A DNA stretch of 64,000 nt. It comes from Arenicola marina (Eukaryota > Annelida > Polychaeta > Arenicolidae). Position numbers and translations under genes: made by a program. Position 1 is the first letter of the stretch; the number at the start of each line of letters is the position of its first letter. This document shows, in pieces, positions 21,729 through 36,700 of this stretch. Below the pieces are notes generated by a model, which was not told the origin of the DNA, ran no database searches, and was given only the letters and a program-made list of their open reading frames with translations. The stretch is taken from contig OZ025263.1 of assembly GCA_964019135.1 (NCBI GenBank), forward strand, positions 37,860,133-37,924,132. The letters run 5' to 3'.

Positions 21729-24700
21729 GTGAGTTGAATATATGTTAGATCTAGGTATAGATTTCGACCACATCCTTATTATCGCCCACATGTCGTTGGC
21801 GCTTAGAAAACAAAGTGCAGCCTGCAAATCCTCAGCGATTTGAAACCCCTCCCCTTCAATCTGCCTAGTATCGATTTGTGGGTGAATACCCCAACCAATC
21901 CTTATTATATTTGGATTCTACATACCATAAAACTGCATGTGGAGTTGTTTCGCTGTTTTTGAATGCCAAATTTGTGTATAAGAACACAAACCTAAGGCCT
22001 TAAGGTTCATAACAGACCATAAACACCTACCATATCGCTCACCAATTATCTGCCAATGAGCAAAACATTTCAAATCCATGAATTGTCCGCCACAAAAATG
22101 AAAACTTGCGCTGATTTGAAATGTCATAAACGTGTGTATACAAGTCGTTTACCGGTGCCACCGACAGGGGGCCCAAGCGCTAAATTATATGAGATAATAG
22201 AAGCATCCGAAGTACCACTTTTTCTTTGGCAGTGGCTGTTGACACTGCTTGTGGTCAAAGGTAACATTTCTTGTTTATGGTTATTTTGGTGCAGCCGTTG
22301 CAACAGTCAGCTCTACATGTAGCTTTAAACTATCTATTTACCTATACTACAGATGGCAATATAGGGCGGAACCGGCAAATTCCCCGGTTTTACTAGTTTA
22401 CCTCGTGGAACAATGCTGAAAAATAGGTGTATTTTGGGTATGGAAATCGCGATACAACAAAAATACAAAGATTGCATATTACAAGGCAAGGCTTCATGTA
22501 ATTTTTATGTCTTCGTCATATCGCGATTTCCACATGCAGAAGATACCCATTTTTTTTATTGTAGAGATACGTACAATAACTCTAGGGGCACAACAGTGTC
22601 CATGCTAAATTCTTTAGACACCAGTCAGGAATCGACTGTAGCTTTTATCATAATGTGTACGCGTACAATCATAGTGTTTACATATTCTACATACCTTGTT
22701 CTATCTTTTGACATCAAGAAAGTGTGTCAACACTAAGTTGTTCGGCTATATTTTCTCAAAGAAATTTTAGAGCACACAACTTGTCTTGCCTCAGTATTTA
22801 GCAATGAACTACATATTTACATAAAGTAAACTATTCTCTGTTGGTTTTCCTAACTTCTTCATCTGCTGTATGATTTCTGAGCTTTTTCATTCTCATGTTG
22901 GAGTTGGCAACCCAGATGGGGGGTGGCCAGCATATCATAATGGTGTGTGTGGGGGGGTCCTTTGAAATCCAGTAATGCCTGAGAGCGCACTGCCACATGC
23001 CTATACGCCTGTAGTAAGTAGTGCATTTTTTTCTAATAAAAAAGATACCCATCAAACCTGAAATATTCATAAAGTTGCCCCACAGAACTGATGTTTCACA
23101 TGAAACACCAAATTTGTATGATTGAGAAATTCTTGAATCCTGTGGAAGATACAACATTGCCAACAGAGCAGGTTTGCTGGGAAAAGACAAACCAAGATTG
23201 ATCCCTAGCCCTTCAAGTACAAAATGGGGGTGGGGGCTAATGCAGAATTGTATATAGAAAAGAGCCAGGTTTGAGGTAAAAAGAAGATTCAGAAGAGGGC
23301 ACCTAGCCCCCCCCACCCTGCCCCCACCATTGTATAACAGCACCCCCCCCCAGGCATTCATGACTTCACTTATCCACATGGCATTGCTGATCCCGAACAA
23401 ATCGCATGATGCATTGAGGACAAAAGTGTGATTTGGCTTATAAACACAAAGTTTTTGGAGGGGAAAAAAACTAACATATATGTGGCTAATGGGATCTGTA
23501 CATCATATATCTTCCATTCCACAGTCAGCCCCTGATAAGGGTCCAGTTGCGGAACAACAGCTTGCTAGCAGGACTAAACCTGCACGAGATCAAGAATTTA
23601 TCCTTGCATTATATATCTTGTTGCCCTTATCAATTAATTGCCTTCTATGAAAAGTATAATGAAAAGTAATTTTACAAGTGTTAAACTTTTCTTTCCTTCC
23701 CTCATATTCAATGTTTACTGCCACCAATTCCTGGTTTTGTAGCCGTACCACTGCAGCCCCATGACTGCCATATCTATATCAGTGATCATGCTTGTGCAAT
23801 AATATATCCCCCTCCTCCAGGGCTCACCCATATCCATCCAGTCATACCTTTTTGGGAGATGTCACGCAGCCCAAAATGCCTCCCTCTTCCTCCTCAGAGT
23901 CAGAGATCTTGTCCCATCCAAAACTGCCCAGGTTGCTCCCCTTGGTCTGGATCAGCCCATTGTTTGGCAGTCAAGTGCACCTGATTAGTTCTGAGCAAAT
24001 ACAATATTCTGTAATCTGACTAGCTGTTAAGATGTTGGTATAATAATGTGTATCATTGTTATTCACACCTTGTTTTGTGTCTAAATCTGATATAAATAGG
24101 GTTGTCTAAGTATTGTATCAGTAAACAATGCCTGGGGAGCACAAACCAAGCATGGCTGGAAACACTCCTGTCAATGCTGTCATCAATTAGTGGGAGAAGG
24201 GAGCTGGACATTTGTATTATATGGCTCGATGTTCGCATGTTAGGATACGTGAACCTAGACAGCTTATCTGGTGGCATCTCTCTTCTTATACAACTCCCTC
24301 TGTTCTATGATATTTATTTTGGGCTGGCAGAACAGAAATTGTATAAGCTAGGATAGTAAATGTACTAATGTAAAACAAGTTAGCAGACAGGGCTTCCTCA
24401 CCTAATCTTCTGGTTAGTTACAATCACAAATTAGGATTGAGGAGTTTTCTTCAAGAAGTGACGACCATTTTTTTTAGCAGGAATGGAACACTAAGAATCA
24501 TGGGCTTCATAGTGAGCGACTGGTGGCATTTGAATGTGACAGTTTCTGAACTCACAAACAAGTTGATGGCTCGACCCTGTCTATAGTAACTTTAAATTGT
24601 TTGCAAGATCAGGATCTTCTGCGGCAAATGCAGTGATCATTGCAATAATTGGTACTATACCACAGTAATTTGATATACCCCAAATTAAAATGTTAATAGA

Positions 24701-27700
24701 ATAACTCATTATAACATGATGGCAAACAAGCTTAAAAGCTGCAAAGCAATATAAAAACAATATTAAAAGCTACCTTTAGTCTTAAATAATGCTGTCATTA
24801 TAAAATCTGGATATTTTTGTTTATAATTCCTGTTATTCCTAAATGAAAGACATTTTAATAATTTTTTGTTTTATAAAAATTCATCATGTCATTATCCATG
24901 AAGTTCAGAGACCCGGCTGAGCCGTGACATGCCCTGCTGTCCCCACAGATGATTGGCTCCGATCCAGAGACTTTGCTCCATAGTCATACCCACAGACTGC
25001 ACACATATCACTGGCAGCCTGAATAATAAAGGGAAAATGTTCAATTATGTTTTCACTTTTATTTTTATGTCAGTGGAGAGAGATCCAAGGAAGAGACGAG
25101 TAAAACCTGTTCAACAACATTTAATGCAGCTTGATTTTGGAGGCTTGGAAGACAGCTCAGATGACAGTGACTATGAGATGCCAGGTGAGTAACACATTAA
25201 AACAGCTGGTCGGGGTGATATAACATGTCGACCTTCAAAGTAAAGGGTCGTTGTTAGGGGCAATCAGATTAAAAACAAATATTATAAAACTAAATCTTAG
25301 TGGAAATCTTTGTGGGCATGGCCAGATGGTCTAAATTGTGTTTGTTTTATTGGACATGGCCAGATGGTCTAAATGATGTTTGTTTTATTGGATATAGCCA
25401 GATGGTCTAAATGGTGTTTGTTTTATTGGATATAGCCAGCTGGTTTAAATGGTGTTTGTTTTATTGGATATAGCCAGATGGTCTAAATTGTGTTGCTTTA
25501 TTGGACATGGCCAGATGATCTAAATGGTGTTTGTTTTATTGGATATAGCCAGATGGTCTAAATGGTGTTTGTTTTATTGGATATAGCCAGCTGGTTTAAA
25601 TGGTGTTTGTTTTATTGGATATAGCCAGATGGTCTAAATTGTGTTTGTTTTATTGGACATGGCCAGATGATCTAAATGGTCTTTGTTTTATTGGATATAG
25701 CCAGATGGTCTAAATTGTGTTTGTTTTATTGGATATAGCCAGATGGTCTAAATGGTGTTTGTTTTATTGGATATAGCCAGATGGTCTAAATTGTGTTTGT
25801 TTTATTGGATATAGCCAGATGGTCTAAATGGTGTTTGTTTTATTGGATATAGCCAGATGGTCTAAATGGTGTTTGTTTTATTGGACATGGCCAGATGACG
25901 TAGATGATGTCGATGATGAGATAGCGGATGATGTCTGTGAACTCAAATCCAGGAGTGAAGGATCGAAATCTGACATATCTGGAACATCATCCGAAGATGA
26001 GCCACCTGAGGAAGACAGTACTCGACCGGTTGGTTTTGAAAATGCTGTTGTAAGTATCCAAGAGATAATTTCCACGACGCATGCACATTTCAGACTATAT
26101 CTGCGTTGTGGCCCGATCGCGGTCAGTGGTCAAGTCTGGAGTAGATATTTCAATAAAATGATTCAATAAAGGGTGTAGTTTAATCTTACAATAACAGACA
26201 CTGTGTGTATCGCGGCCCTACTTTGTTTGACGGCGATTGTGGTAAGTGATTGCTTTCCACTTCCACAACATTTGTTTTGAACAATAAGCAACTGTTTAAA
26301 GTCTTGAAATTTATCAAATTGCTCAACCTGTTTGCGTCACTCCTTATATGCAGTCGATCACAAGTTATCCAACCTGATGGCTGTTATACATCATATCGCC
26401 TTATCCAATCTGTCACTCCTTATCCAGCTAATCATTTCAGTCCTCACTTACAACAAATATGACTGTGACAAGTACCAGATAACGAACTTGATAGACATGA
26501 GCGCAATCATTGTGTGTCGTCTGTTGCAGTCCAAGTTGAACGATGCCGTTGACTGCCCTGAATCCAACATGGCCGCCAGTAGCCGGATTAAGCTCATGTT
26601 ATGTTGTGTATGCTTAGGGGAGATCAGGTACAACGAAGATGTCGCTGAATAGATTACACGAGATTGTGACTACTGTAGTCCCGTGACAATTGGGTTTTGA
26701 GGTGGAGGCGTGTACATGTATTAGGCTATGTGCGGTGGCTCTACCTATTTTAAAGTGCTATATTAACTGAACCTTGCATTTTTGGTTGTCATCACCCTGA
26801 AACATTGAACATTGACATATGGGAAGATGGACATATGTTATTCGCGGCGAATATGATCAGAGCACCTGTTATACCGTGATAACCAACATTCTGTGTATAC
26901 ATGTATACTTTGAACCCCGTGTTTCTATACCACCGGAATAAGTTACACATAAATAAACAGGTATAAAATTGATGATCCTCTTTATAAATATGTCGATCAT
27001 ACGTTTTTCTGCCGGACTTTAATTGGTAACTACCTCCCATTTTCATTCAGTAAAGATGTATATTTCTTATTTATGCCTATAAATATGCGCCCTACCCTAA
27101 TTATACTCATATTAAACATGAAATGATACTCCTGAACATTGTCATGATTAACAGTATGCGTAATATTGTCATGCTTTTGCTTTTAGTGAGGAAGAAAACG
27201 AGATAGTTGAATGTGACAGTTGCGGCATTTCTGTCCATGAAGGTATTTTAGCAGGGACTAAATTCGTGTTATTGGCCCTCGGGCCCATAGTTCAATACAA
27301 CAGCTACAGTTAACTGAACAATAATGTGGAGGTTTCTACTGGATTGAAGAGACGTCTGATGCTGTTGCTATGGATTCTTACTCGTAATTGCGTTGGAGTT
27401 TCCTTGACCTTGGCGTTATTGTGTACACTCATACTCCTCTACCTTGGGCTTTCTCCAACAGGTTGCTATGGTATCAGTGACTGCCAGTCTGTTGCCAGTA
27501 CGGTGTCTTCGGCGAGCACGGAACCATGGTTTTGTGACGCCTGCCGGGCGGGCCTCAAGCCGGTAAGTTAGTCTGGTTAATAAAGATCACGCATAGTAGG
27601 GGGGGAGGGGGGGTTGGGGGCGGGCCTCAAGCCGGTAAGCTAGTCTGGTTAATAAAGATCACGGGTAGGGGGGGGGGGGCTCAACCCCTCTCCCCCCACC

Positions 27701-30700
27701 GCCTCCACGTCACATACACCTTAAGGAGAACCACTCCTCCCCCCACCGCCTCCCCGTCACATACAACTTGTAGAGAACCCCTCCTCCCCCCACCGCCTTC
27801 CCGTCAGATACAACTTATAGAGAACCCCTCCTCCCCCCACCGCCTCCCCGTCACATACAACTTATACAGAACCCCTCCTCCCCCCACCGCCTTCCCGTCA
27901 CATACAACTTTTAGAGAACCCCTCCTCCCCCCACCGCCTCCCCGTCACATACAACTTACAGAAAACTCCTCCCCCCACCGCCTCCCCGGCACATACAACT
28001 TATAGAAAACTCCTCCCCCCACCGCCTTCCCGTCACATACAACTTATACAGAACCCCTCCCCCCACCGCCTCCCCGTCACATACAACTTATAGAAAACCC
28101 CTCCCCCCACCGCCTTCCCGTCACATACAACTTATACAGAACCCCTCCCCCCACCGCCTTCCCGTCACATACAACTTATACAGAACCCCTCCCCCCACCG
28201 CCTTCCCGTCACATACAACTTATACAGAACCCCTCCCCCCACCGCCTTCCCGTCACATACAACTTATAGAGAACCCTTTCCCCCACCGCCTTCCCCTCAC
28301 ATATAACTTATACAGAACCCCTCCCCCACCGCCTCCCCGTCACATACAACTTATACAGAACCCCTCCCCCCACCGCCTTCCCGTCACATACAACTTATAG
28401 AGAACCCCTCCCCCCACCGCCTTCCCCTCACATACAACTTATACAGAACTTCTCCCCCCACCGCCTCCCCGTCACATACAACTTATACAGAACCCCTCCC
28501 CCCACCGCCTCCCCGTCACATACAACTTATAGAAAACCCCTCCCCCCACCGCCTTCCCGTCACATACAACTTATAGAAAACCCCTCCCCCCACCGCCTTC
28601 CCGTCACATACAACCTATAGAGAACCCCTCCCCCCACCGCCTTCCCGTCACATACAACTTATACAGAACCCCTCCCCCCACGGCCTTCCCGTCACATACA
28701 ACTTATACAGAACCCCTCCCCCCACCGCCTTCCCGTCACATACAACTTATAGAGAACCCCTTCCCGCACCGCCTTCCCCTCACATACAACTTATAGAGAA
28801 CCCCTCCCCCCACCGCCTTCCCGTCACATACAACTTATAGAGAACCCCTTCCCCCACCGCCTTCCCCTCACATACAACTTATACAGAACCCCTCCCCCCA
28901 CCGCCTTCCCGTCACATACAACTTATACAGAACCCCTCCCCCCACCGCCTTCCCGTCACATACAACTTATACAAAACCCCTCCCCCCACCGCCTTCCCGT
29001 CACATACAACTTATAGAGAACCCCTTCCCCCACCGCCTTCCCGTCACATACAACTTATACAGAACCCCTCCCCCCACCGCCTTCCCGTCACATACAACTT
29101 ATAGAGAACCCCTTCCCCCACCGCCTTCCCCTCACATACAACTTATAGAGAACCCCTCCCCCCACCGCCTTCCCGTCACATACAACTTATACAGAACCCC
29201 TCCCCCCACCGCCTTCCCGTCACATACAATTTATACAGAACCCCTCCCCCCACCGCCTTCCCGTCACATACAACTTATAGAGAACCCCTCCCCCCACCGC
29301 CTTCCCGTCACATACAACTTATACAGAACCCCTCCCCCCACCGCCTTCCCGTCACATACAATTTATACAGAACCCCTCCCCCCACCGCCTTCCCGTCACA
29401 TACAACTTATACAGAACCCCTCCCCCCACCGCCTTCCCGTCACATACAACTTATACAGAACCCCTCCCCCCACCGCCTTCCCGTCACGTACAATTTATAC
29501 AGAACCCCTCCCCCCACCGCCTTCCCGTCACATACAACTTATACAGAACCTCTCCCCCCACCGCCTTGCCGTCACATACAACTTATGCAAAACCCCTCCC
29601 CCCACCGCCTTCCCGTCACATACAACTTATACAGAACCCCTCCCCCCACCGCCTTCCCGTCACATACAATTTATACAGAACCCCTCCCCCCACCGCCTTT
29701 CCGTCACATACAATTTATACAGAACCCCTCCCCCCACCGCCTTCCCGTCACATACAACTTATACAGAACCCCTCCCCCCACCGCTTTCCCGTCACATACA
29801 ACTTATACAGAACCCCTCCCCCCACCGCCTTCCCGTCACATACAACTTATACAGAACCCCTCCCCCCACCGCTTTCCCGTCACATACAACTTATACAGAA
29901 CCCCTCCCCCCACCGCCTTCCCGTCACATACATCTTATACAGAACCCCTCCCCCCACCGCTTTCCCGTCACATACAACTTATACAGAACCCCTCCCCCCA
30001 CCGCCTTCCCGTCACATACAATTTATACAGAACCCCTCCCCCCACCGCCTTCCCGTCACATACAACTTATACAGAACCCCTCCCCCCACCGCTTTCCCGT
30101 CACATACAACTTATACAGAACCCCTCCCCCCACCGCCTTCCCGTCACATACAACTTATACAGAACCCCTCCCCCCACCGCTTTCCCGTCACATACAACTT
30201 ATACAGAACCCCTCCCCCCACCGCCTTCCCGTCACATACAACTTATACAGAACCCCTCCCCCCACCGCTTTCCCGTCACATACAACTTATACAGAACCCC
30301 TCCCCCCACCGCCTTCCCGTCACATACAACTTATACAAAACCCCTCCCCCCACCGCCTTCCCGTCACATACAACTTATACAGAACCCCTCCCCCCACCGC
30401 CTTCCCGTCACATACAATTTATACAGAACCCCTCCCCCCACCGCCTTCCCGTCACATACAACTTATACAGAACCCCTCCCCCCACCGCTTTCCCGTCACA
30501 TACAATTTATACAGAACCCCTCCCCCCACCGCCTTCCCGTCACATACAACTTATACAGAACCTCTCCCCCCACCGCCTTGCCGTCACATACAACTTATGC
30601 AAAACCCCTCCCCCCACCGCCTTCCCGTCACATACAACTTATACAGAACCCCTCCCCCCACCGCTTTCCCGTCACATACAACTTATACAAAACCCCTCCC

Positions 30701-33700
30701 CCCACCGCCTTCCCGTCACATACAACTTATACAGAACCCCTCCCCCCACCGCCTTCCCGTCACATACAATTTATACAGAACCCCTCCCCCCACCGCCTTC
30801 CCGTCACATACAACTTATACAGAACCCCTCCCCCCACCGCCTTCCCCTCACATACAACTTATACAGAACCCCTCCCCCCACCGCCTTCCCGTCACATACA
30901 ACTTATACAAAACCCCTCCCCCCACCGCCTTCCCGTCACATACAACTTATACAGAACCCCTCCCCCCACCGCCTTCCCGTCACATACAACTTATACAGAA
31001 CCCCTCCCCCCACCGCCTTCCCCTCACATACAACTTATAGAGAACCCCTCCCCCCACCGCCTTCCCGTCACATACAATTTATACAGAACCCCTCCTCCCC
31101 CCGGGTGGGTTGCCTTATTTTTATTTCTTCTTACCAGTCGTCCGAAATGAAGCGTTAACACTCGCCAATTTAATTTTAAGATGGAAACTTTCGATGCAGA
31201 TCGCGATTAGATTAGGTCGGACATCCGCTTTAATGGAAACTACAATGTATACTGTGCACTACAATCGTGCCTGTGTTATATTTGTTGTAAACCTTTGTAT
31301 AAATAATTCATGTGCACCATTTATTTACACATTTGATACACATGCGAAATTATCGTTATCCTGGTAGACGGATTTAGACTAACCAGTAGGATGGTTAGTG
31401 TTAAAAAAAAACAGTCCCACAGATAAATTCGGCACTTTTCACGAAGCACCCCAGCCTCTATCAACATTTCCTGGTTGACATTAGATAGAAATTCATACTA
31501 TTGGTATTATTCAAAAGGTGAATAACCCACCTTCAATTTGATACATTGCATGCAATGGAAACAGTTTTCCGTGATGAATGCATAAGATCTGGCTAAACTT
31601 TTTATGCAGGACTTTTTTTGAAGGGTATATTTGTTTATTTATATAAGGCTCTTCTCTCCATTATGTCCAACAGCACTGTGAGCTGTGTCCTAACGAAGGC
31701 GGGGTGTACAAGGAGACTGACACCGGAAGGTACGCAGACCTCCGTATAGGGACGCAACACGTTGTCTGCCAACCAATTAACTGATGCGGCGTATTTTGCG
31801 AGTGATACTAATGTTAAATGGATGAGGAATCCTATGTAGCCTATTCCCCGCGAGGTCGCTTTTAACCCTGATCAGTGTGGAGACGCAACTAGGCCAAAGT
31901 ACGAACACGAGGGCCGATGAACATCCCATGTATGACTGATCGCTTGTAAAAAGTAATCCTCGCAATAAACTAGGCGTTGTTTAACTTTGTCTGCGCTGTG
32001 CTAACCCACACCCGCCGTTGCCTTGTTTCAGATGGGTTCACATTGTCTGTGCGCTGTACATACCAGGGGTGGCATTTGGAGATGTCGACAAACTGAGTCC
32101 TGTCACGTTATACGAAATGCCTCACACCAAGTGGGGGGCAAGAGTAAGTGTCACCTAGATATATATGTATATATATATATATATATTTAGTAGGACTTTT
32201 CTTCGCTTGTCAGAATCATGTTGTATCTATAATGCGTTACATTCCTGAGGTTCTCATGCACCAGACATGCTTGAGGAGCCTTTGACCACACATCGTATGA
32301 TATGACCAGCCTTATGTGTGCAGACAGTGCGTGAACTTGACTCCAGCGAATTGGTTGCAGACTTGTACGCTGTGTGAGGACGAGCGGTTCAGCCAGACTG
32401 GCGTCTGCATTGGGTGCGATGCTGGCATGTGTAGAGCCTACTTCCACGTCACGTGGTATGTATTGTTGTAATTCAGTAGCTGAATAGAAAAAAGAGAAAA
32501 TAAGTTTCTTCATAAATTACCAAATTTAGTCGAATTTTGCTTCAATTCAAAACACGTGACTTCCATCCTGCTTCCCACTCGGTGTCGACTGTCTTGAGAG
32601 CGGTGGCCGGTGCGAGTCCCACTCGTGTCGACTGTGTGAGCGCGGTGGCCGGTGCGCGTCCCGCTCGTGTCGACTGTGTGAGCGCGGTGGCCGGTGCGCG
32701 TCCCGCTCGTGTCGACTCTCTGAGCGCGGTGACCGGTGCGAGTCCCACTCGTGTCGACTGTGTGAGCGCGGTGGCCGGTGCGAGTCCCACTCGTGTCGAC
32801 TGTGTGAGCGCGGTGGCCGGTGCGAGTCCCACTCGTGTCGACTGTGTGAGCGCGGTGGCCGGTGCGAGTCCCACTCGTGTCGACTGTGAGCGCGGTGGCA
32901 GGTGCGAGTCCCACTCGTGTCGACTGTGTGAGCGCGGTGGCCGGTGCGAGTCCCACTCGTATCGACTGTGTGAGCGCGGTGGCCGGTGCGAGTCCCACTC
33001 GTGTCGACTGTGTGAGCGCGGTGGCCGGTGCGAGTCCCACTCGTATCGACTGTGAGCGCGGTGGCCGGTGCGAGTCCCAGTCGTGTCGACTGTGTGAGCG
33101 CGGTGGCCGGTGCGAGTCCCACTCGTGTCGACTGTGTGAGCGCGGTGGCCGGTGCGCGTCCCGCTCGTGTCGACTCTCTGAGCGCGGTGACCGGTGCGAG
33201 TCCCACTCGTGTCGACTGTGTGAGCGCGGTGGCCGGTGCGAGTCCCACTCGTGTCGACTGTGTGAGCGCGGTGGCCGGTGCGAGTCCCACTCGTGTCGAC
33301 TGTGTGAGCGCGGTGGCCGGTGCGAGTCCCACTCGTGTCGACTGTGAGCGCGGTGGCAGGTGCGAGTCCCACTCGTGTCGACTGTGTGAGCGTGGTGGCC
33401 GGTGCGAGTCCCACTCGTGTCGACTGTGTGAGCGCGGTGGCCGGTGCGAGTCCCACTCGTGTCGACTGTGTGAGCGCGGTGGCCGGTGCGAGTCCCACTC
33501 GTGTCGACTGTGTGAGCGCGGTGGCCGGTGCGAGTCCCACTCGTGTCGACTGTGTGAGCGCGGTGGCCGGTGCGCGTCCCGCTCGTGTCGACTCTCTGAG
33601 CGCGGTGACCGGTGCGAGTCCCACTCGTGTCGACTGTGTGAGCGCGGTGGCCGGTGCGAGTCCCACTCGTGTCGACTGTGTGAGCGCGGTGGCCGGTGCG

Positions 33701-36700
33701 AGTCCCACTCGTGTCGACTGTGTGAGCGCGGTGGCCGGTGCGAGTCCCACTCGTGTCGACTCTCTGAGCGCGGTGACCGGTGCGAGTCCCACTCGTGTCG
33801 ACTGTGTGAGCGCGGTGGCCGGTGCGAGTCCCACTCGTGTCGACTGTGAGCGCGGTGGCAGGTGCGAGTCCCACTCGTGTCGACTGTGTGAGCGCGGTGG
33901 CCGGTGCGAGTCCCACTCGTATCGACTGTGTGAGCGCGGTGGCCGGTGCGAGTCCCGCTCGTATCGACTGTGTGAGCGCGGTGGCCGGTGCGAGTCCCAC
34001 TCGTGTCGACTGTGTGAGCGCGGTGGCCGGTGCTAGTCCCACTCGTATCGACTGTGTGAGCGCGGTGGCCGGTGCGAGTCCCAGTCGTGTCGACTTTGTG
34101 AGCGCGGTGGCCGGTGCGAGTCCCACTCGTGTCGACTGTGTGAGCGCGGTGGCCGGTGCGCGTCCCGCTCGTGTCGACTCTCTGAGCGCGGTGACCGGTG
34201 CGAGTCCCACTCGTGTCGACTGTGTGAGCGCGGTGGCCGGTGCGAGTCCCACTCGTGTCGACTGTGTGAGCGCGGTGGCCGGTGCGAGTCCCACTCGTGT
34301 CGACTGTGTGAGCGCGGTGGCCGGTGCGAGTCCCACTCGTGTCGACTGTGAGCGCGGTGGCAGGTGCGAGTCTCACTCGTGTCGACTGTGTGAGCGCGGT
34401 GGCCGGTGCGAGTCCCACTCGTATCGACTGTGTGAGCGCGGTGGCCGGTGCGAGTCCCAGTCGTGTCGACTGTGTGAGCGCGGTGGCCGGTGCGAGTCCC
34501 ACTCGTGTCGATTGTGTGAGCGCGGTGGCCGGTGCGCGTCCCGCTCGTGTCGACTGTGTGAGCGCGGTGGCCGGTGCGAGTCCCACTCGTGTCGACCGTG
34601 TGAGCGCGGTGGCCGGTGCGAGTCCCACTCGTGTCGACTCTCTGAGCGCGATGGCCGGTGCGAGTCCCACTCGTGTCGACTGTGTGAGCGTGGTGGCCGG
34701 TGCGAGTCCCACTCGTGGCGACTGTGTGAGCGCGGTGGCCGGTGAGAGTCCCACTCGTGTCGACTGTGTGAGCGCGGTGGCCGGTGCGAGTCCCATTTGT
34801 GTCGACTGTGTGAGCGCGGTGGCCGGTGCGAGTCCCACTCGTGGCAACTGTGTGAGCGCGGTGGCCGGTGCGAGTCCCACTCGTGTCGACTGTGTGAGCG
34901 CGGTGGCCGGTGCGAGTCCCACTCGTGTCGACTCTCTGAGCGCGGTGGCCGGTGCTAGTCCCACTCGTGTCGACTGTGTGAGCGCGGTGGCCGGTGCGAG
35001 TCCCACTCGTGTCGACTGTTTGAGCGCGGTGGCCGGTGCGAGTCCCACCCGTGTCGACTCTCTGAGCGCGGTGACCGGTGCGAGTCCCACTCGTGTCGAC
35101 TGTGTGAGCGCGGTGGCCGGTGCGAGTCCCACTCGTGTCGACTCTCTGAGCGCGATGGCCGGTGCGAGTCCCACTCGTGTCGACTGTGTGAGCGCGATGG
35201 CTGGTGCGAGTCCCACTCGTGTCGACTGTTTGAGCGGGGTGGCCGGTGCGAGTCCCACTCGTGTCGACTGTGTGAGCGCGATGGCCGGTGCTAGTCCCAC
35301 TCGTGTCGACTGTGTGAGCGTGGTGGCCGGTGCGAGTCCCACTTGTGTCGACTGTGTGAGCACGGTGGCCGGTGCGAGTCCCACTCGTGTCGACTGTGTG
35401 AGCGCGATGGCCGGTGCGAGTCCCACCCGTGTCGACTCTCTGAGCGCGGTGACCGGTGCGAGTCCCACTCGTGTCGACTGTGTGAGCGCGGTGGCCGGTG
35501 CGAGTCCCACTCGTGTCGACTCTCTAAGCGCGGTGTCCGGTGCGAGTCCCACTCGTGTCGACTCTCTGAGCGCGATGGCCGGTGCGAGTCCTACTCGTGT
35601 CGACTGTGTGAGCGCGGTGGCCGGTGCGAGTCCCACTCGTGTCGACTCTCTGAGCGCGGTGGCCGGTGCGAGTCCCACTCGTGTCGACTGTGTGAGCGCG
35701 ATGGCCGGTGCGAGTCCCACTCGTGTCGACTGTTTGAGCGCGGTGGCCGGTGCGAGTCCCACTCGTGTCGACTGTGTGAGCGCGATGGCCGGTGCTAGTC
35801 CCACTCGTGTCGACTGTGTGAGCGTGGTGGCCGGTGCGAGTCCCACTCGTGTCGATTGTGTGAGCACGGTGGCCGGTGCGAGTCCCACTCGTGTCGACTG
35901 TGTGAGCGCGATGGCCGGTGCGAGTCCCACTCGTGTCGACTCTCTGAGCGCGGTGGCCGGTGCGAGTCCCACTCGTGTCGACTCTCTGAGCGCGATGGCC
36001 GGTGCGAGTCCTACTCGTGTCGACTCTCTGAGCGTGGTGGCCGGTGCGAGTCCCACTCGTGTCGACTGTGTGAGCGCGGTGGCCGGTGCGAGTCCCGCTC
36101 GTGTCGACTCTCTGAGCGCGGTGACCGGTGCGAGTCCCACTCGTGTCGACTCTCTGAGCGCGATGGCCGGTGCGAGTCCTACTCGTGTCGACTGTGTGAG
36201 CGTGGTGGCCGGTGCGAGTCCCGCTCGTGTCGACTCTCTGAGCGCGGTGACCGGTGCGAGTCCCACTCGTGTCGACTCTCTGAGCGCGATGGCCGGTGCG
36301 AGTCCCACTCGTGTCGGCTGTGTGAGCGCGATGGCCGGTGCGAGTCCCAATCGTGTCGACTGTGTGAGCGCGGTGGCCGGTGCGAGTCCCACTCATGTCG
36401 ACTGTGTGAGCGCGGTGGCCGGTGCGAGTCCCACTCGTGTCGACTCTCTGAGCGCGGTGACCGGTGCGAGTCCCACTCGTGTCGACTCTCTGAGCGCGGT
36501 GGCCGGTGCGAGTCCCACTCGTGTCGACTGTGTGAGCGCGGTGGCCGGTGCAAGTCCCACTCGTGTCGACTGTGTGAGCGCGGTGACCGGTGCGAGTTCC
36601 ACTCGTGTCGACTGTGTGAGCGCAGTGGCCGGTGCGAGTCCCACTCGTGTCGACTCTCTGAGCGCGGTGGCCGGTGCGAGTCCTACTCGTGTCGACTCTC

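Noticed and set aside
22150-22178. CTCF-like motif CCGACAGGGGGCCC
   Set aside because: Several mismatches to the known core; one weak site by eye is not evidence.
22831-23400. 189-codon minus-strand frame in PHF14 intron 1
   Set aside because: No recognised domain and low-complexity C/G runs inside; likely chance.
29566-31158. Proline-rich open frames of about 520 codons
   Set aside because: They come from a C-rich 44-bp array without stops in intron 6; the frame rotates with each unit and no splice or start evidence exists.
32321-32360. Upstream acceptor GTGTGCAG for exon 9
   Set aside because: Using it brings an in-frame stop before the conserved TLCEDERF motif; the acceptor at 32360 keeps phase and homology.
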